NCBI RefSeq assembly: GCF_017571525.1
Contig: NZ_JAGETY010000019.1
Coordinates: forward strand, 29,025-93,024
DNA length: 64,000 nt
DNA from: Hymenobacter sp. BT559
GTDB taxonomy: Bacteria; Bacteroidota; Bacteroidia; Cytophagales; Hymenobacteraceae
Reading direction: 5' to 3'
A program made the translations under genes and the position numbers. Below, piece after piece: positions 1 to 8,149 of the stretch; positions within the stretch are counted from its first letter, which is position 1, and each line of letters opens with the position of its first letter. The notes beneath the pieces are model-generated. The model ran no database searches, was not told where the DNA came from, and saw nothing but the letters and a program-made list of their open reading frames with translations.

Positions 1-1
1 C

Positions 2-382
2 GCGGCCAATATTCAAGCCGACCGCACCACCACCTGGGTCGAGCAAAATCTTGTGAACCAACTACAAGACGTGGCTAGCGGCGACGGCTGGCGCGAGGAG
101 CGCACCGGCTTGCACGAGTGCGAATTCATCGAAACGCGCCGCCACTGGTTTACGGGCCCAGTGCCCCACCATACCAACGGTGGCGTGCAGGTGCTCAACC
201 TGGTGCAGGGCACCGAGGCGATAGTGGAGAGCCCTAGCAGTGCCTTCGAGCCCTTCGTGGTGCACTACGCCGAGACGTTTATCGTGCCCGCGGCGGTGGG
301 CGCCTACACCATTCGGCCCCACGGCGCGGCCGTGGGCACCGAGTGTGCCACCCTGAAAGCCTACGTGCGCACCCAGCCCTAA
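2..382 (+). CDS. Probable class I mannose-6-phosphate isomerase, C-terminal part (runs off left edge)
   Basis: The reading frame is open from the left edge (first full codon at position 2) to a TAA at 380-382, so the true start lies outside the window; an internal GTG at 53 is not the natural start. The visible 126 residues are a cupin-like beta-rich tail with 'VQVLNLVQGTEAIVES', 'HYAETFIVPAAVGAY' and 'TLKAYVR'. I associate these with the C-terminal cupin module of long class I phosphomannose isomerases of Bacteroidota. Such an enzyme interconverts mannose 6-phosphate and fructose 6-phosphate in the cytoplasm. The metal-binding N-terminal cupin is not visible, so activity cannot be judged. 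The neighbouring DeoR regulator, sugar permease and mannan-degradation genes fit a mannose role. Another sugar isomerase of the cupin superfamily is possible. Confidence 0.55.
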   Translation, partial: AANIQADRTTTWVEQNLVNQLQDVASGDGWREERTGLHECEFIETRRHWFTGPVPHHTNGGVQVLNLVQGTEAIVESPSSAFEPFVVHYAETFIVPAAVGAYTIRPHGAAVGTECATLKAYVRTQP

Positions 383-445
383 GGCACGCCGCACGCCTGG
401 CAGCCGCAAACTTTGGGGCGGTAACCACTTTAAACGAAACTCTCT

Positions 446-1246
446 GTGTCTGACATCTTAATTCCGGATAACGCCGCCGCTGCGCGGGCCCAAACCATCG
501 TCGAAAAACTGCTGCACACCGGCACCGTGGCCGTCGATGAACTAGCCGCGCAGTTTAGCGTGTCGGTAGCCACCGTGCGGCGCGACTTGATGGAGCTGGA
601 GCAGCGCGGCCGGCTGCGGCGCACGCACGGCGGCGCCGTGCCCCGCGAGCCGCTGCTCTACGAGCCCTTTCGCTACGACTCCAGCTTTCACGAGCAGATT
701 GACCGCAACCTGGCCGAGAAGCGCCGCATTGGGCTAGCCGCCGCGGCGCTCATTCAGCCGGGCGAAATTATCTCGCTTACGGCCGGCACCACGACCACGC
801 AAGTCACGCGCAGCCTGCGGCCGGGCGCCAACGTGACGGTCGTCACCAACACCGTGAACGTGGCCATGGAGCTGAGCCACCGCGACGACGTGCGCGTGTT
901 CGTGACGGGCGGCTTTCTCACCGGTGGCTGGTTTTCGCTGGTGGGCCCGGCCACGGCGCAAGCCCTCAGCCAATTCTTTGTCGATAAGGTCTTTATCGGC
1001 GTCAATGGCATCGATGCCCAGAAGGGCCTGACCTCGCTGCATCCCGAAGAAGCCGCCATTATTCAGGTGATGGTGCGGCAGGCCAAGCAGCGCATCGTGG
1101 TGGCCGACCACACCAAGCTTGGCACGGTGGCTACGTCGCTCATCTGCCCCACCGCCGAGATACACCAGCTCATCACCGATACCGGCGCTACCGAAGAGCA
1201 GTTGGCACCCTTTCGCCAGCTCGGCATCGAGGTGCTGCTGGTGTGA
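446..1246 (+). CDS. DeoR/GlpR-family transcriptional regulator of sugar metabolism
   Basis: The 266-residue protein has the usual DeoR length. An N-terminal winged helix-turn-helix lies at about residues 20-70 (VDELAAQFSVSVATVRRDL followed by RLRRTHGGAV, the classic DeoR signature). A C-terminal DeoRC sensor fold at about 85-245 includes 'TAGTTTTQV', 'VVTNTVNVA', 'FVTGGFL' and 'DKVFIGVNGID'. In this family the sensor domain usually binds a phosphorylated sugar and relieves repression. The start is a GTG at 446, 63 bases after the upstream isomerase-like gene, so the two may be co-transcribed. The next gene is a sugar-porter permease. The likely job is to repress this small catabolic cluster until a phosphosugar accumulates; the ligand is inferred from context only. 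Confidence 0.88.
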   Translation: MSDILIPDNAAAARAQTIVEKLLHTGTVAVDELAAQFSVSVATVRRDLMELEQRGRLRRTHGGAVPREPLLYEPFRYDSSFHEQIDRNLAEKRRIGLAAAALIQPGEIISLTAGTTTTQVTRSLRPGANVTVVTNTVNVAMELSHRDDVRVFVTGGFLTGGWFSLVGPATAQALSQFFVDKVFIGVNGIDAQKGLTSLHPEEAAIIQVMVRQAKQRIVVADHTKLGTVATSLICPTAEIHQLITDTGATEEQLAPFRQLGIEVLLV

Positions 1247-1345
1247 GGTGCGCGGCTGGCTAGCCCCGCTTTTGCCAGCTCGCAGGCGCCAGCCTGCCCC
1301 TAGCAAGTTTTTTACTTCTGATTGTCACTCTTTTCCCACCCTGCT

Positions 1346-2734
1346 ATGGCAATTCAAGCTATTCCTAGCCCTACCCCCCGCGAAGCGATGGTGGGGCCGC
1401 CCGCCGGCCCAGCCGGCAGCGCCGGCTACGTGTACCTGATTGCGGCCGTGGCGGCGCTCGGCGGGCTGCTCTTCGGCTTCGATACGGCCATCATCAATGG
1501 CGCGCTGGTCTTCCTGAAAAAAGACTTCGGCCTCACCGACGCGCAAACCGAGCTGGCGGCCAGCAGCATCCTGTTTGGGGCAGTGGCAGGGGCAGCCCTA
1601 GCAGGTTGGCTCACCGACCGCTATGGGCGCCGCCGCTTGCTATTCGGAGCAGCCCTGCTGTTTACGGTGTCGGCGCTAGCGGCGGCACTGCCGCGCACGC
1701 TCACCGAGTTTGTGGTGGCACGGCTAGCCGGTGGTATCGCAATCGGAGTGGCCTCGCTGGTGGTGCCGCTCTACATTGCCGAAATTGCCCCGGCCCGCAT
1801 TCGCGGGCGGTTGGTGACGCTCAATCAGCTAGCTATTGTGTCGGGCATTCTCCTGGCCTACATAGCCAGCTACTACCTGGCCGGGCTGGGGCTAGCCTCG
1901 TGGCGCTGGATGTTTGCTGCTGCTGCTGTGCCTTCGCTGCTGTTTATGCTTACGCTGCTGCTGGTGCCCGAAAGCCCCCGCTGGCTGCTAGGCCGGGGGC
2001 GCGAGGCCGAGGCCCTCGGTACCCTCACCCGCCTCAATGGCCCGGTGACCGCTGCCACCGAGGCCGCCGAAATTCAGGCTGCGCTAGCCGACGAGCAGGG
2101 CGAACAAGCTAGCCTAAGCCAGCCGCGCTTGCGCCGGCCCTTGCGCATTGCGGTGGTGCTGGCCGTGTTGCAGCAAATCACGGGCATCAACACCATTCTG
2201 TACTACGGCTCTATTATTTTCACCGAGCACAGCGGCCAGAGTGCCTCGTCGGCTATCGGGGCCAATGCGCTCATCGGGGGCATCAACTTCGCGGGCACGG
2301 TCGTGGCGCTATTCATTATCGACCGGGTGGGGCGCAAGCCGCTGCTGCTCTTTGCCTCGGGCGGCATGGCGCTGGCGCTAGGCGCGCTGGTGGTGGGGCT
2401 GCAGCTGCACGCGCCGGCGCCGTGGCTGCTGGGGCTCATCATGGGCTACGTGGCCTGCTTCGCGGTGGGGCTGGGGCCAGGCGTGTGGGTGGTCATTACC
2501 GAGATTTTCCCGAATGCCGTGCGCGGCCGTGCGGCTTCACTTGCCACGGTGGCGTTGTGGGTGGCTTGCACGCTTATTTCGTTCACGTTTTTATCGTTGG
2601 TAAAAGCAGCGGGCCTAGCGGGCGCATTTGGGCTCTACGCGCTACTTTCGGCCCTCACCTTTGTCTTTGTGTGGCGGGCCGTGCCCGAAACCAAGGGCCG
2701 AACGCTAGAGGAGATTGAGCAGGGTTGGCAGTAG
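1346..2734 (+). CDS. Sugar porter (MFS) permease
   Basis: A 462-residue, strongly hydrophobic protein with about 12 membrane segments. It shows the sugar-porter fingerprints in order: FGFDTAIINGAL in the first segment, DRYGRRRLL near residue 90, PESPRWLL in the central loop, QQITGINTILYY at the start of the second half, DRVGRKPLL, and PETKGRTLEEIE at the C-terminus. The family (TC 2.A.1.1) includes proton-sugar symporters such as XylE and GalP. I chose the ATG at 1346 because a TTG eight codons upstream adds only a polar extension. The leader has a TTTTCCCACC stretch five bases before the ATG, also seen before susC. Its place after the DeoR regulator and before the mannan locus suggests mannose or another hexose as substrate; the sequence alone does not fix this. 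Confidence 0.9.
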   Translation: MAIQAIPSPTPREAMVGPPAGPAGSAGYVYLIAAVAALGGLLFGFDTAIINGALVFLKKDFGLTDAQTELAASSILFGAVAGAALAGWLTDRYGRRRLLFGAALLFTVSALAAALPRTLTEFVVARLAGGIAIGVASLVVPLYIAEIAPARIRGRLVTLNQLAIVSGILLAYIASYYLAGLGLASWRWMFAAAAVPSLLFMLTLLLVPESPRWLLGRGREAEALGTLTRLNGPVTAATEAAEIQAALADEQGEQASLSQPRLRRPLRIAVVLAVLQQITGINTILYYGSIIFTEHSGQSASSAIGANALIGGINFAGTVVALFIIDRVGRKPLLLFASGGMALALGALVVGLQLHAPAPWLLGLIMGYVACFAVGLGPGVWVVITEIFPNAVRGRAASLATVALWVACTLISFTFLSLVKAAGLAGAFGLYALLSALTFVFVWRAVPETKGRTLEEIEQGWQ

Positions 2735-2843
2735 GGGAGAGGCCGCCGCTCGGAGGTTGGCTGAAAAAGGTTGCTAATACGTTTAAGCACTACCCAGTCA
2801 GTAGTATTTTGGCTGCGTCTCTTCTCTTAACTCAACCAGTCGT

Positions 2844-3443
2844 ATGACTTCGCCTGACGCTTCGCTGTGGAATGACTTTCTGGCGGGCAACAAGCAAGTG
2901 TTTGAGCGCATCTTTCTGGCGCACTACGACGACTTGTTTCGCTACGGCATGCGCCTGACCGGCGACGAGGAGGTAGTGAAAGACTGCATTCAAAACCTGT
3001 TTCAGCGGCTGTGGCAACGCCGCAAGGCCCTCGAAGCCATCGCGGAAATCAAGCCCTACTTATTTGCGGCGATGCGCCACCACATCACCGACGAGCTACG
3101 GGCGCAGAAGCGCCGCTCGGCCCTGCAAACTGGCTACCCCGGGGAGGCAGAACTGACCGTGCAGCACTCGCCCGAAGATTTTCTGATTGCCCAGCAGCTC
3201 ACTTCTGAGCAACAAAGCCTCCTGCTAGGGGCCCTAAACCAACTCAGCAACCGGCACCGCGAAGCGCTGTATCTCAAGTTTTTCGATGGCTTTGCCTACG
3301 ACCGCATTGCCGAGATTATGGGCCTCAATCAGCAGTCGGTACGCAATCTGGTGCACCAAGCTATCAAGCGCATGCGCCTAGTGTTGCCCCACTCTCTGGT
3401 ATTACTCTTGAATGGGCTGTTTCTAAACTTTTTATTTTTTTAG
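2844..3443 (+). CDS. ECF RNA polymerase sigma factor of a SusCD locus
   Basis: The 199-residue protein has sigma-70 region 2 at about residues 20-90 (YDDLFRYGMRLTGDEEVVKDCIQNLFQRLW, abbreviated here by its ends) and region 4 at about 130-180 (LSNRHREALYLKFFDGFAYD then IMGLNQQSVRNLVHQAIKRM). This is the ECF type paired with FecR anti-sigma factors in Bacteroidota; it should direct polymerase to the downstream susC operon when the outer-membrane receptor signals. The FecR gene follows after 118 bases. Odd point: the last 15 or so residues (LVLLLNGLFLNFLFF) are very hydrophobic, beyond the end of region 4, and could contact the membrane or the anti-sigma factor. The start is the ATG at 2844. Confidence 0.92.
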   Translation: MTSPDASLWNDFLAGNKQVFERIFLAHYDDLFRYGMRLTGDEEVVKDCIQNLFQRLWQRRKALEAIAEIKPYLFAAMRHHITDELRAQKRRSALQTGYPGEAELTVQHSPEDFLIAQQLTSEQQSLLLGALNQLSNRHREALYLKFFDGFAYDRIAEIMGLNQQSVRNLVHQAIKRMRLVLPHSLVLLLNGLFLNFLFF

Positions 3444-3444
3444 T

Positions 3445-3461
3445 TTACTGATAATCAGTAA
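3445..3461. promoter_or_regulatory. 17-bp perfect palindrome between sigma and anti-sigma genes
   Basis: The sequence TTACTGATAATCAGTAA begins two bases after the sigma-factor stop codon. It is a perfect palindrome around its central base (eight-base arms). The run of T inside the end of the sigma gene comes before it rather than after, so it is a poor terminator. It resembles a dimer-binding operator, or a site affecting anti-sigma expression, about 100 bases upstream of the FecR start. Function is inference. Confidence 0.4.
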
Positions 3462-3561
3462 GGTAAAGGGTTTTTGCAAAAAAATTTACGACAGTTAGAG
3501 TACAAAACCGCGCTACGTTCGTGGTCAGGAAAAGTTCGGTTATTTTTTGCAGTACACGCCT

Positions 3562-4611
3562 ATGGATTTTACGTCTTACTCGGTTAGTGACTTTGTGAGC
3601 GATGAATCGTTTCAGGCTTTTGTAGCCAATGCCGATTCAGATGCAGGGCGTTTTTGGCATGCCTGGCTAGCCGAGCACCCCGCTCAACAGGAGGCCGCCG
3701 ACCAAGCTTACGCCTTAGTGCAAGGTCTGGGCCCTAGCCAGCTCTACCCGGTGCCGGCCAGCCTCAAACACCAAGAGCTACTGCGCCTGCGGCAGTCGCT
3801 GCAAGCCTCGCGCACCCAGCCTTGGCTGCGCTGGCAGCGGCGTACCCGGGTGCTGGTGGGCGCGTCGGCGCTGGTCGTAGGTGCGGCTATTGGCTGGTGG
3901 CAGTGGCAGGGTGCTATTGGCCCCACCACACAATATGCCACCGGGCCTAGCCAACAACGCACTATCACCCTTCCTGATGGCTCATCGGTAGTGCTGAATG
4001 GCAACGCTACCCTGACTACGGCCGCCCACTGGACCGCCGCTAGCCCCCGTGAAGTGTGGCTGACCGGCGAAGCCTACTTTCGGGTGACGCACCTGGCGGC
4101 CCCGGCCGTGCACGACATTGCCGCCGCCCCGGCCAGCACCAAGTTTGTGGTGCATGCGGGCGGGCTCGATATCGCGGTGCTCGGCACCCAGTTCAATGTG
4201 AATAGCCAACCGGCGGGCACCAAGGTGGTGCTCAATTCGGGCAAAGTAGCCGTGGACCGCCAGGCCTGGTTCACCTCCGAAAACCTGCTGATGCAGCCCG
4301 GCGACCTCGTCGAAACATCAGCCGCTGAGCCGCACTTGGCCCGGCGCCACGTGCAGCCTGCCTTGTACTCAGCCTGGACCCAAGGCGAGCTGCAGCTGCA
4401 GGAAACCTCCGTGCGCGACATCGTGCAGCTGCTGCGCGATGCCTACGGGTGGCAGGTGGTCGTTACCGACCCCGCCATTCTGCGCCAGACACTTACGGGT
4501 GTGCTGCCCGCCAATAACCCTGACCTGCTCCTGCCGGCCCTAGCCAAGTCGCTGGGCGTGCGGGTAACGCGCACCGGCGACGTCGTGCGCTTCCAGCCCT
4601 TGGCCCAGTAA
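3562..4611 (+). CDS. FecR-family anti-sigma factor with DUF4974 domain
   Basis: The 349-residue protein has the standard layout: a cytoplasmic sigma-binding N-terminus of about 95 residues, one membrane segment at about 96-115 (VLVGASALVVGAAIGWW), a periplasmic FecR domain at about 125-250 (TITLPDGSSVVLNGNATL, then GEAYFRV and LGTQFNV) and a C-terminal DUF4974 module at about 275-345 (ETSVRDIVQLLRDAYGWQV). DUF4974 is thought to meet the N-terminal signalling domain of the partner SusC. The ATG at 3562 was preferred over a TTG five codons upstream. It lies between the ECF sigma gene and susC, so it should hold the sigma factor inactive until ligand binding by SusC is signalled through the periplasm. 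Confidence 0.92.
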   Translation: MDFTSYSVSDFVSDESFQAFVANADSDAGRFWHAWLAEHPAQQEAADQAYALVQGLGPSQLYPVPASLKHQELLRLRQSLQASRTQPWLRWQRRTRVLVGASALVVGAAIGWWQWQGAIGPTTQYATGPSQQRTITLPDGSSVVLNGNATLTTAAHWTAASPREVWLTGEAYFRVTHLAAPAVHDIAAAPASTKFVVHAGGLDIAVLGTQFNVNSQPAGTKVVLNSGKVAVDRQAWFTSENLLMQPGDLVETSAAEPHLARRHVQPALYSAWTQGELQLQETSVRDIVQLLRDAYGWQVVVTDPAILRQTLTGVLPANNPDLLLPALAKSLGVRVTRTGDVVRFQPLAQ

Positions 4612-4664
4612 CGCTGGTCCTAGGCTTCTGCTGCTTGCTTTTCCATCTTTTTCCCACCCATCAT

Positions 4665-7600
4665 ATGGCAAACTTTACTCGCTACGTGCGCCTGGCGCTG
4701 CTGCTGGGCGCCGTGCCTAGTGGCGCTAGCCGGGCCCAGGGCCTCCTAGCCCTCGCTAGCCAGAGCCCGCGCCCGTCGGTGGCTTCGGCCCGCGCCTCGG
4801 CGGCTGCGCAAGTCTCGCTGGAAACCTTTATCCAGGAGCTGCAAGCCACCTACAAAGTCAACTTTCTTTACCGCAACCAGCTTATTACGGGCCGGTATGT
4901 GGCTAAGGCGCACCCAGCCTTCAAGTCGCTGCCCGAGGCGCTGCGCTACGTGACCCAGCAGAGCGGCCTGGAGTTTGAGCGGCTGAAAGACGGCCTCTAC
5001 GTCATTGTGGCCAAGCCCATGGCCCGCGTCGTAACGGCGGTGCCGGCCACCGAGGTGCCCCCCGTACCGTCGCTGCTCGCCTCGACCGGCAAGCAGCTGG
5101 TGCTGGCCGATGTAACCGTGGCCGGCCGCGTAACTGACTCGAAAGGCGCCGGGCTACCGGGCGTGACGGTGGTGGTCAAAGGCACCACCCAAGGCGCGAC
5201 TACCAACGCCGAAGGCGGCTTTAGCCTGCAAGCGCCCGAGAATAGCGTGCTGGTTTTCAGCTTTGTGGGCTACGCTCGTAAGGAAGTGCCCATCACGGGA
5301 GCTACCAGCAGCCTGACCGTGACCCTGAGTGAAGAAGCCCAGTCACTAAACGACGTGGTAGTGGTGGGCTACGGCACCCAGCAGCGCGCCAACGTGACCG
5401 GCGCCATCAATACCGTGGGCGGTGCGGTGCTCGAAAACCGGCCCGTGACGACCGTGGCGCAGGCCCTGCAGGGCACCTCGCCCAACCTCACCATTCAGCA
5501 GAATAGCGCCGAGCCGGGCGCGGGCCTCAACATCAACATCCGGGGCGTGGGCACCCTGGGCAATGCTTCGCCACTGATTATCGTGGACGGTATTGCGGGC
5601 TCGCTCAATGCCATCAATCCCAACGATATTGAGAGCGTGACGGTGCTGAAGGACGCCGCCTCGGCTGCCATCTACGGTTCGCGCGCGGCCAACGGTGTGC
5701 TGTTGGTAACGACCAAGCAGGGCGCGCTCAACCAGAAGCCGACCATCGCCTACAACACCACGCTAGGCTACCAGGCGCCCAATTTTCAGCGTAAGCCCGT
5801 GACGGGCTTGCAGTTTATGGAGCTGAAAAACGAGGCGCTCGTCAACTCGGGGCAGGCGCCGCAGTTCACGCCCCAGCAGATGCGCGACTTTGCGGCCCAC
5901 GGCGACTACGACTGGCAGCTCAACCAGGTGCTGAAGAAGAAGGCATTTCAGCAAAACCACAACCTGAGCGTAAGCGGCAGCTCGGGCAAAACCCGCTACC
6001 TCGTTTCGCTAGGGTACGTGGACCAGAATAGCCTGTTTTACGGTGATAACTACGGGTTTAAGCGCCTCAACGGCCGCATCAACCTCACCACGCAGGTGAC
6101 GGACCGGCTCAAGCTCGGCGCCATCGTGTCGTATGCCCACGTGGGCACTCGCGAGCACGCCTTCGATACGCAGTGGATTATCAGCGACGCGGCCCGCATC
6201 CCGGTTATCTACCCCGTGCAAGACGACCAGGGCAACTACGTGACTCCGGCCACGGCGAGCGACAACTCGGTGAACCGCCTACTCAATGGCGGCCTGCGCA
6301 CCAACTCCAACGACAACGTTTTTGGCAACCTCAACGCCGAGTTTGAAATCGTCAAGGGCCTCAAGCTGCGCGGCCTGGTAGGCGGTGACCTATGGTACTA
6401 CCAGCTCGATGAGTTTCAGCGTAGCCTGCAGTACGTGACGCTCGACGGCTCGCCCACGGCGGGCGGCGACGGCAACAACTCGGTGCAGAACCGCAACCAG
6501 CGCACGCTGCTCACCAACTACCAAACCACCCTCAACTTCGACCGCACCTTTGCCGACAAGCACAGCGTGCAGGCCGTGGTAGGCTACTCGACCGAGCACT
6601 TTACCGACGACCGCCGCGGCATTCACGTCATCAACGTGCCGGGCAACCAGTTTGGGGTCATTAACAATGGCACCACCTACGCCGGCGTATATGACCCTAG
6701 CGGCGGCTACCACGCCAATGGCACCTACGGCAACCAGGAGCAGTGGGCCCTGAACTCGGTATTTGGGCGCGTCAACTACTCCTTTGCCGGCAAGTACCTG
6801 GTAGAGGGCAGCTTCCGCTACGACGGCTCCTCCCGCTTTGCCAGCAACCAGCGCTGGGGCTTCTTCCCCTCAGGCTCGGTGGGTTGGCGGCCTTTGGAAG
6901 AAAACTTCCTGGACTTCCTGCACCCTGTGTTTAGCGACCTGAAGGTGCGCGCCTCGCTAGGGCAGCTTGGCAACCAGAACATCGGCCTCTACCGCTACCT
7001 GAGCACCGTGAGCTTGTCGCCAGGCACGTACTCGTTCGGTGGCACGCCGGTGTCGGGGTCGTACTTCAGCACCTCCAACGCCAACATTACCTGGGAAACC
7101 GCCACAATGGGCAACGTGGGCGTAGACTTCGCCTTCTTCCAGAATGCACTGTCGTTCAGCGCCGACTATTTTGATAAGCGCACCAGCAACATCCTCATCG
7201 ACCTGCCGGTGGCGGGCGCATTCGGGGCCGGCGCGCCCACCCAAAACGCGGCGAAGGTGCGTAACCAGGGCTGGGAAATCACGGCCACCTACCGCATGCG
7301 CACGGAGCGCGGCTTCAACCAAAGCCTGAGCCTGAATGCGGCCGACACCCGCAACACCGTGATTGATACCAAGGGCGTCGAAACCATCCGGGGCGGCGAC
7401 GCCACCAACATCATCCGCGAGGGCTATCCCATCAACTCGTACTACGGCTACAAAACGGACGGCCTCTACCAGACGATGGAGGAAGTAAACGCCGGCCCCA
7501 AGCCGTCGTTTGTGGCTCCCGGCACGGTGCGGCCCGGCGACATTCGCTACGTGGACCGCAACGGCGACGGCGTTATCAACCAGGACGACCGCTTTATCCT

Positions 7601-8132
7601 GGGCAATCCGTTCCCGCGCTACACTTTTGGCGCCACCTATACTGCTGACTACAAGGGATTTGACCTATTGGTGTTTGTGCAGGGTGTGGGCAAGCGCAGC
7701 CTCTACATCCGGGGCGAGGGCGTGGAAGCCTTCCACAACAACTGGGAGAACGTGTACCAGCAGCACCTCGACCGCTGGACGCCCACCAACCCCGGCGGCA
7801 CCTACCCGCGCCTGACCATCGGCACGGCCTCGACCAACAACAACCAGGGCTCGGACTACTGGCTGCGTAACGGCGCCTACGCCCGCCTCAAAAACGTGCA
7901 GCTAGGCTACACGCTGCCGGCTACGCTCACCAAGCGGGCCTACATCCAGCGGCTGCGCATTTTCGCCTCGGGCCAGGATTTGTTCACCCTCAGTCACTTG
8001 AAGAAAATCGGGTTTGACCCCGAGCTCTCGGAGTTCAGCGAAAGCGTGGGCCTGGGTGGGGGCGTGGGCAGCAGCGGCCGCGTGTACCCGGCCGTGCGGG
8101 TCGTGACCCTCGGCGTTGATATCACTCTCTAA
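4665..8132 (+). CDS. SusC/RagA-type TonB-dependent outer-membrane receptor with STN signalling domain
   Basis: A 1155-residue outer-membrane transporter that imports oligosaccharides with energy from TonB. Order of parts: signal peptide (about 1-25, ending SRAQ); STN/secretin-like domain (about 48-115, VSLETFIQELQATYKVNFLY), the periplasmic partner of the FecR anti-sigma; carboxypeptidase-D-like beta domain (about 150-225, VAGRVTDSKGAGLPGVTV); the DVVVVGYGTQQRANVTGAI junction typical of SusC; plug domain with 'IIVDGI' and 'VTVLKDAASAAIYGSRAANG'; then the beta barrel to the C-terminal 'VRVVTLGVDITL'. The ATG at 4665 gives a proper signal peptide; ten codons upstream to a TTG are unlikely to be used. 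susD follows after 17 bases. The neighbouring GH76 and GH92 genes point to alpha-mannan fragments as cargo. Confidence 0.96.
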   Translation: MANFTRYVRLALLLGAVPSGASRAQGLLALASQSPRPSVASARASAAAQVSLETFIQELQATYKVNFLYRNQLITGRYVAKAHPAFKSLPEALRYVTQQSGLEFERLKDGLYVIVAKPMARVVTAVPATEVPPVPSLLASTGKQLVLADVTVAGRVTDSKGAGLPGVTVVVKGTTQGATTNAEGGFSLQAPENSVLVFSFVGYARKEVPITGATSSLTVTLSEEAQSLNDVVVVGYGTQQRANVTGAINTVGGAVLENRPVTTVAQALQGTSPNLTIQQNSAEPGAGLNINIRGVGTLGNASPLIIVDGIAGSLNAINPNDIESVTVLKDAASAAIYGSRAANGVLLVTTKQGALNQKPTIAYNTTLGYQAPNFQRKPVTGLQFMELKNEALVNSGQAPQFTPQQMRDFAAHGDYDWQLNQVLKKKAFQQNHNLSVSGSSGKTRYLVSLGYVDQNSLFYGDNYGFKRLNGRINLTTQVTDRLKLGAIVSYAHVGTREHAFDTQWIISDAARIPVIYPVQDDQGNYVTPATASDNSVNRLLNGGLRTNSNDNVFGNLNAEFEIVKGLKLRGLVGGDLWYYQLDEFQRSLQYVTLDGSPTAGGDGNNSVQNRNQRTLLTNYQTTLNFDRTFADKHSVQAVVGYSTEHFTDDRRGIHVINVPGNQFGVINNGTTYAGVYDPSGGYHANGTYGNQEQWALNSVFGRVNYSFAGKYLVEGSFRYDGSSRFASNQRWGFFPSGSVGWRPLEENFLDFLHPVFSDLKVRASLGQLGNQNIGLYRYLSTVSLSPGTYSFGGTPVSGSYFSTSNANITWETATMGNVGVDFAFFQNALSFSADYFDKRTSNILIDLPVAGAFGAGAPTQNAAKVRNQGWEITATYRMRTERGFNQSLSLNAADTRNTVIDTKGVETIRGGDATNIIREGYPINSYYGYKTDGLYQTMEEVNAGPKPSFVAPGTVRPGDIRYVDRNGDGVINQDDRFILGNPFPRYTFGATYTADYKGFDLLVFVQGVGKRSLYIRGEGVEAFHNNWENVYQQHLDRWTPTNPGGTYPRLTIGTASTNNNQGSDYWLRNGAYARLKNVQLGYTLPATLTKRAYIQRLRIFASGQDLFTLSHLKKIGFDPELSEFSESVGLGGGVGSSGRVYPAVRVVTLGVDITL

Positions 8133-8149
8133 TCTCTATCCCACCCATC

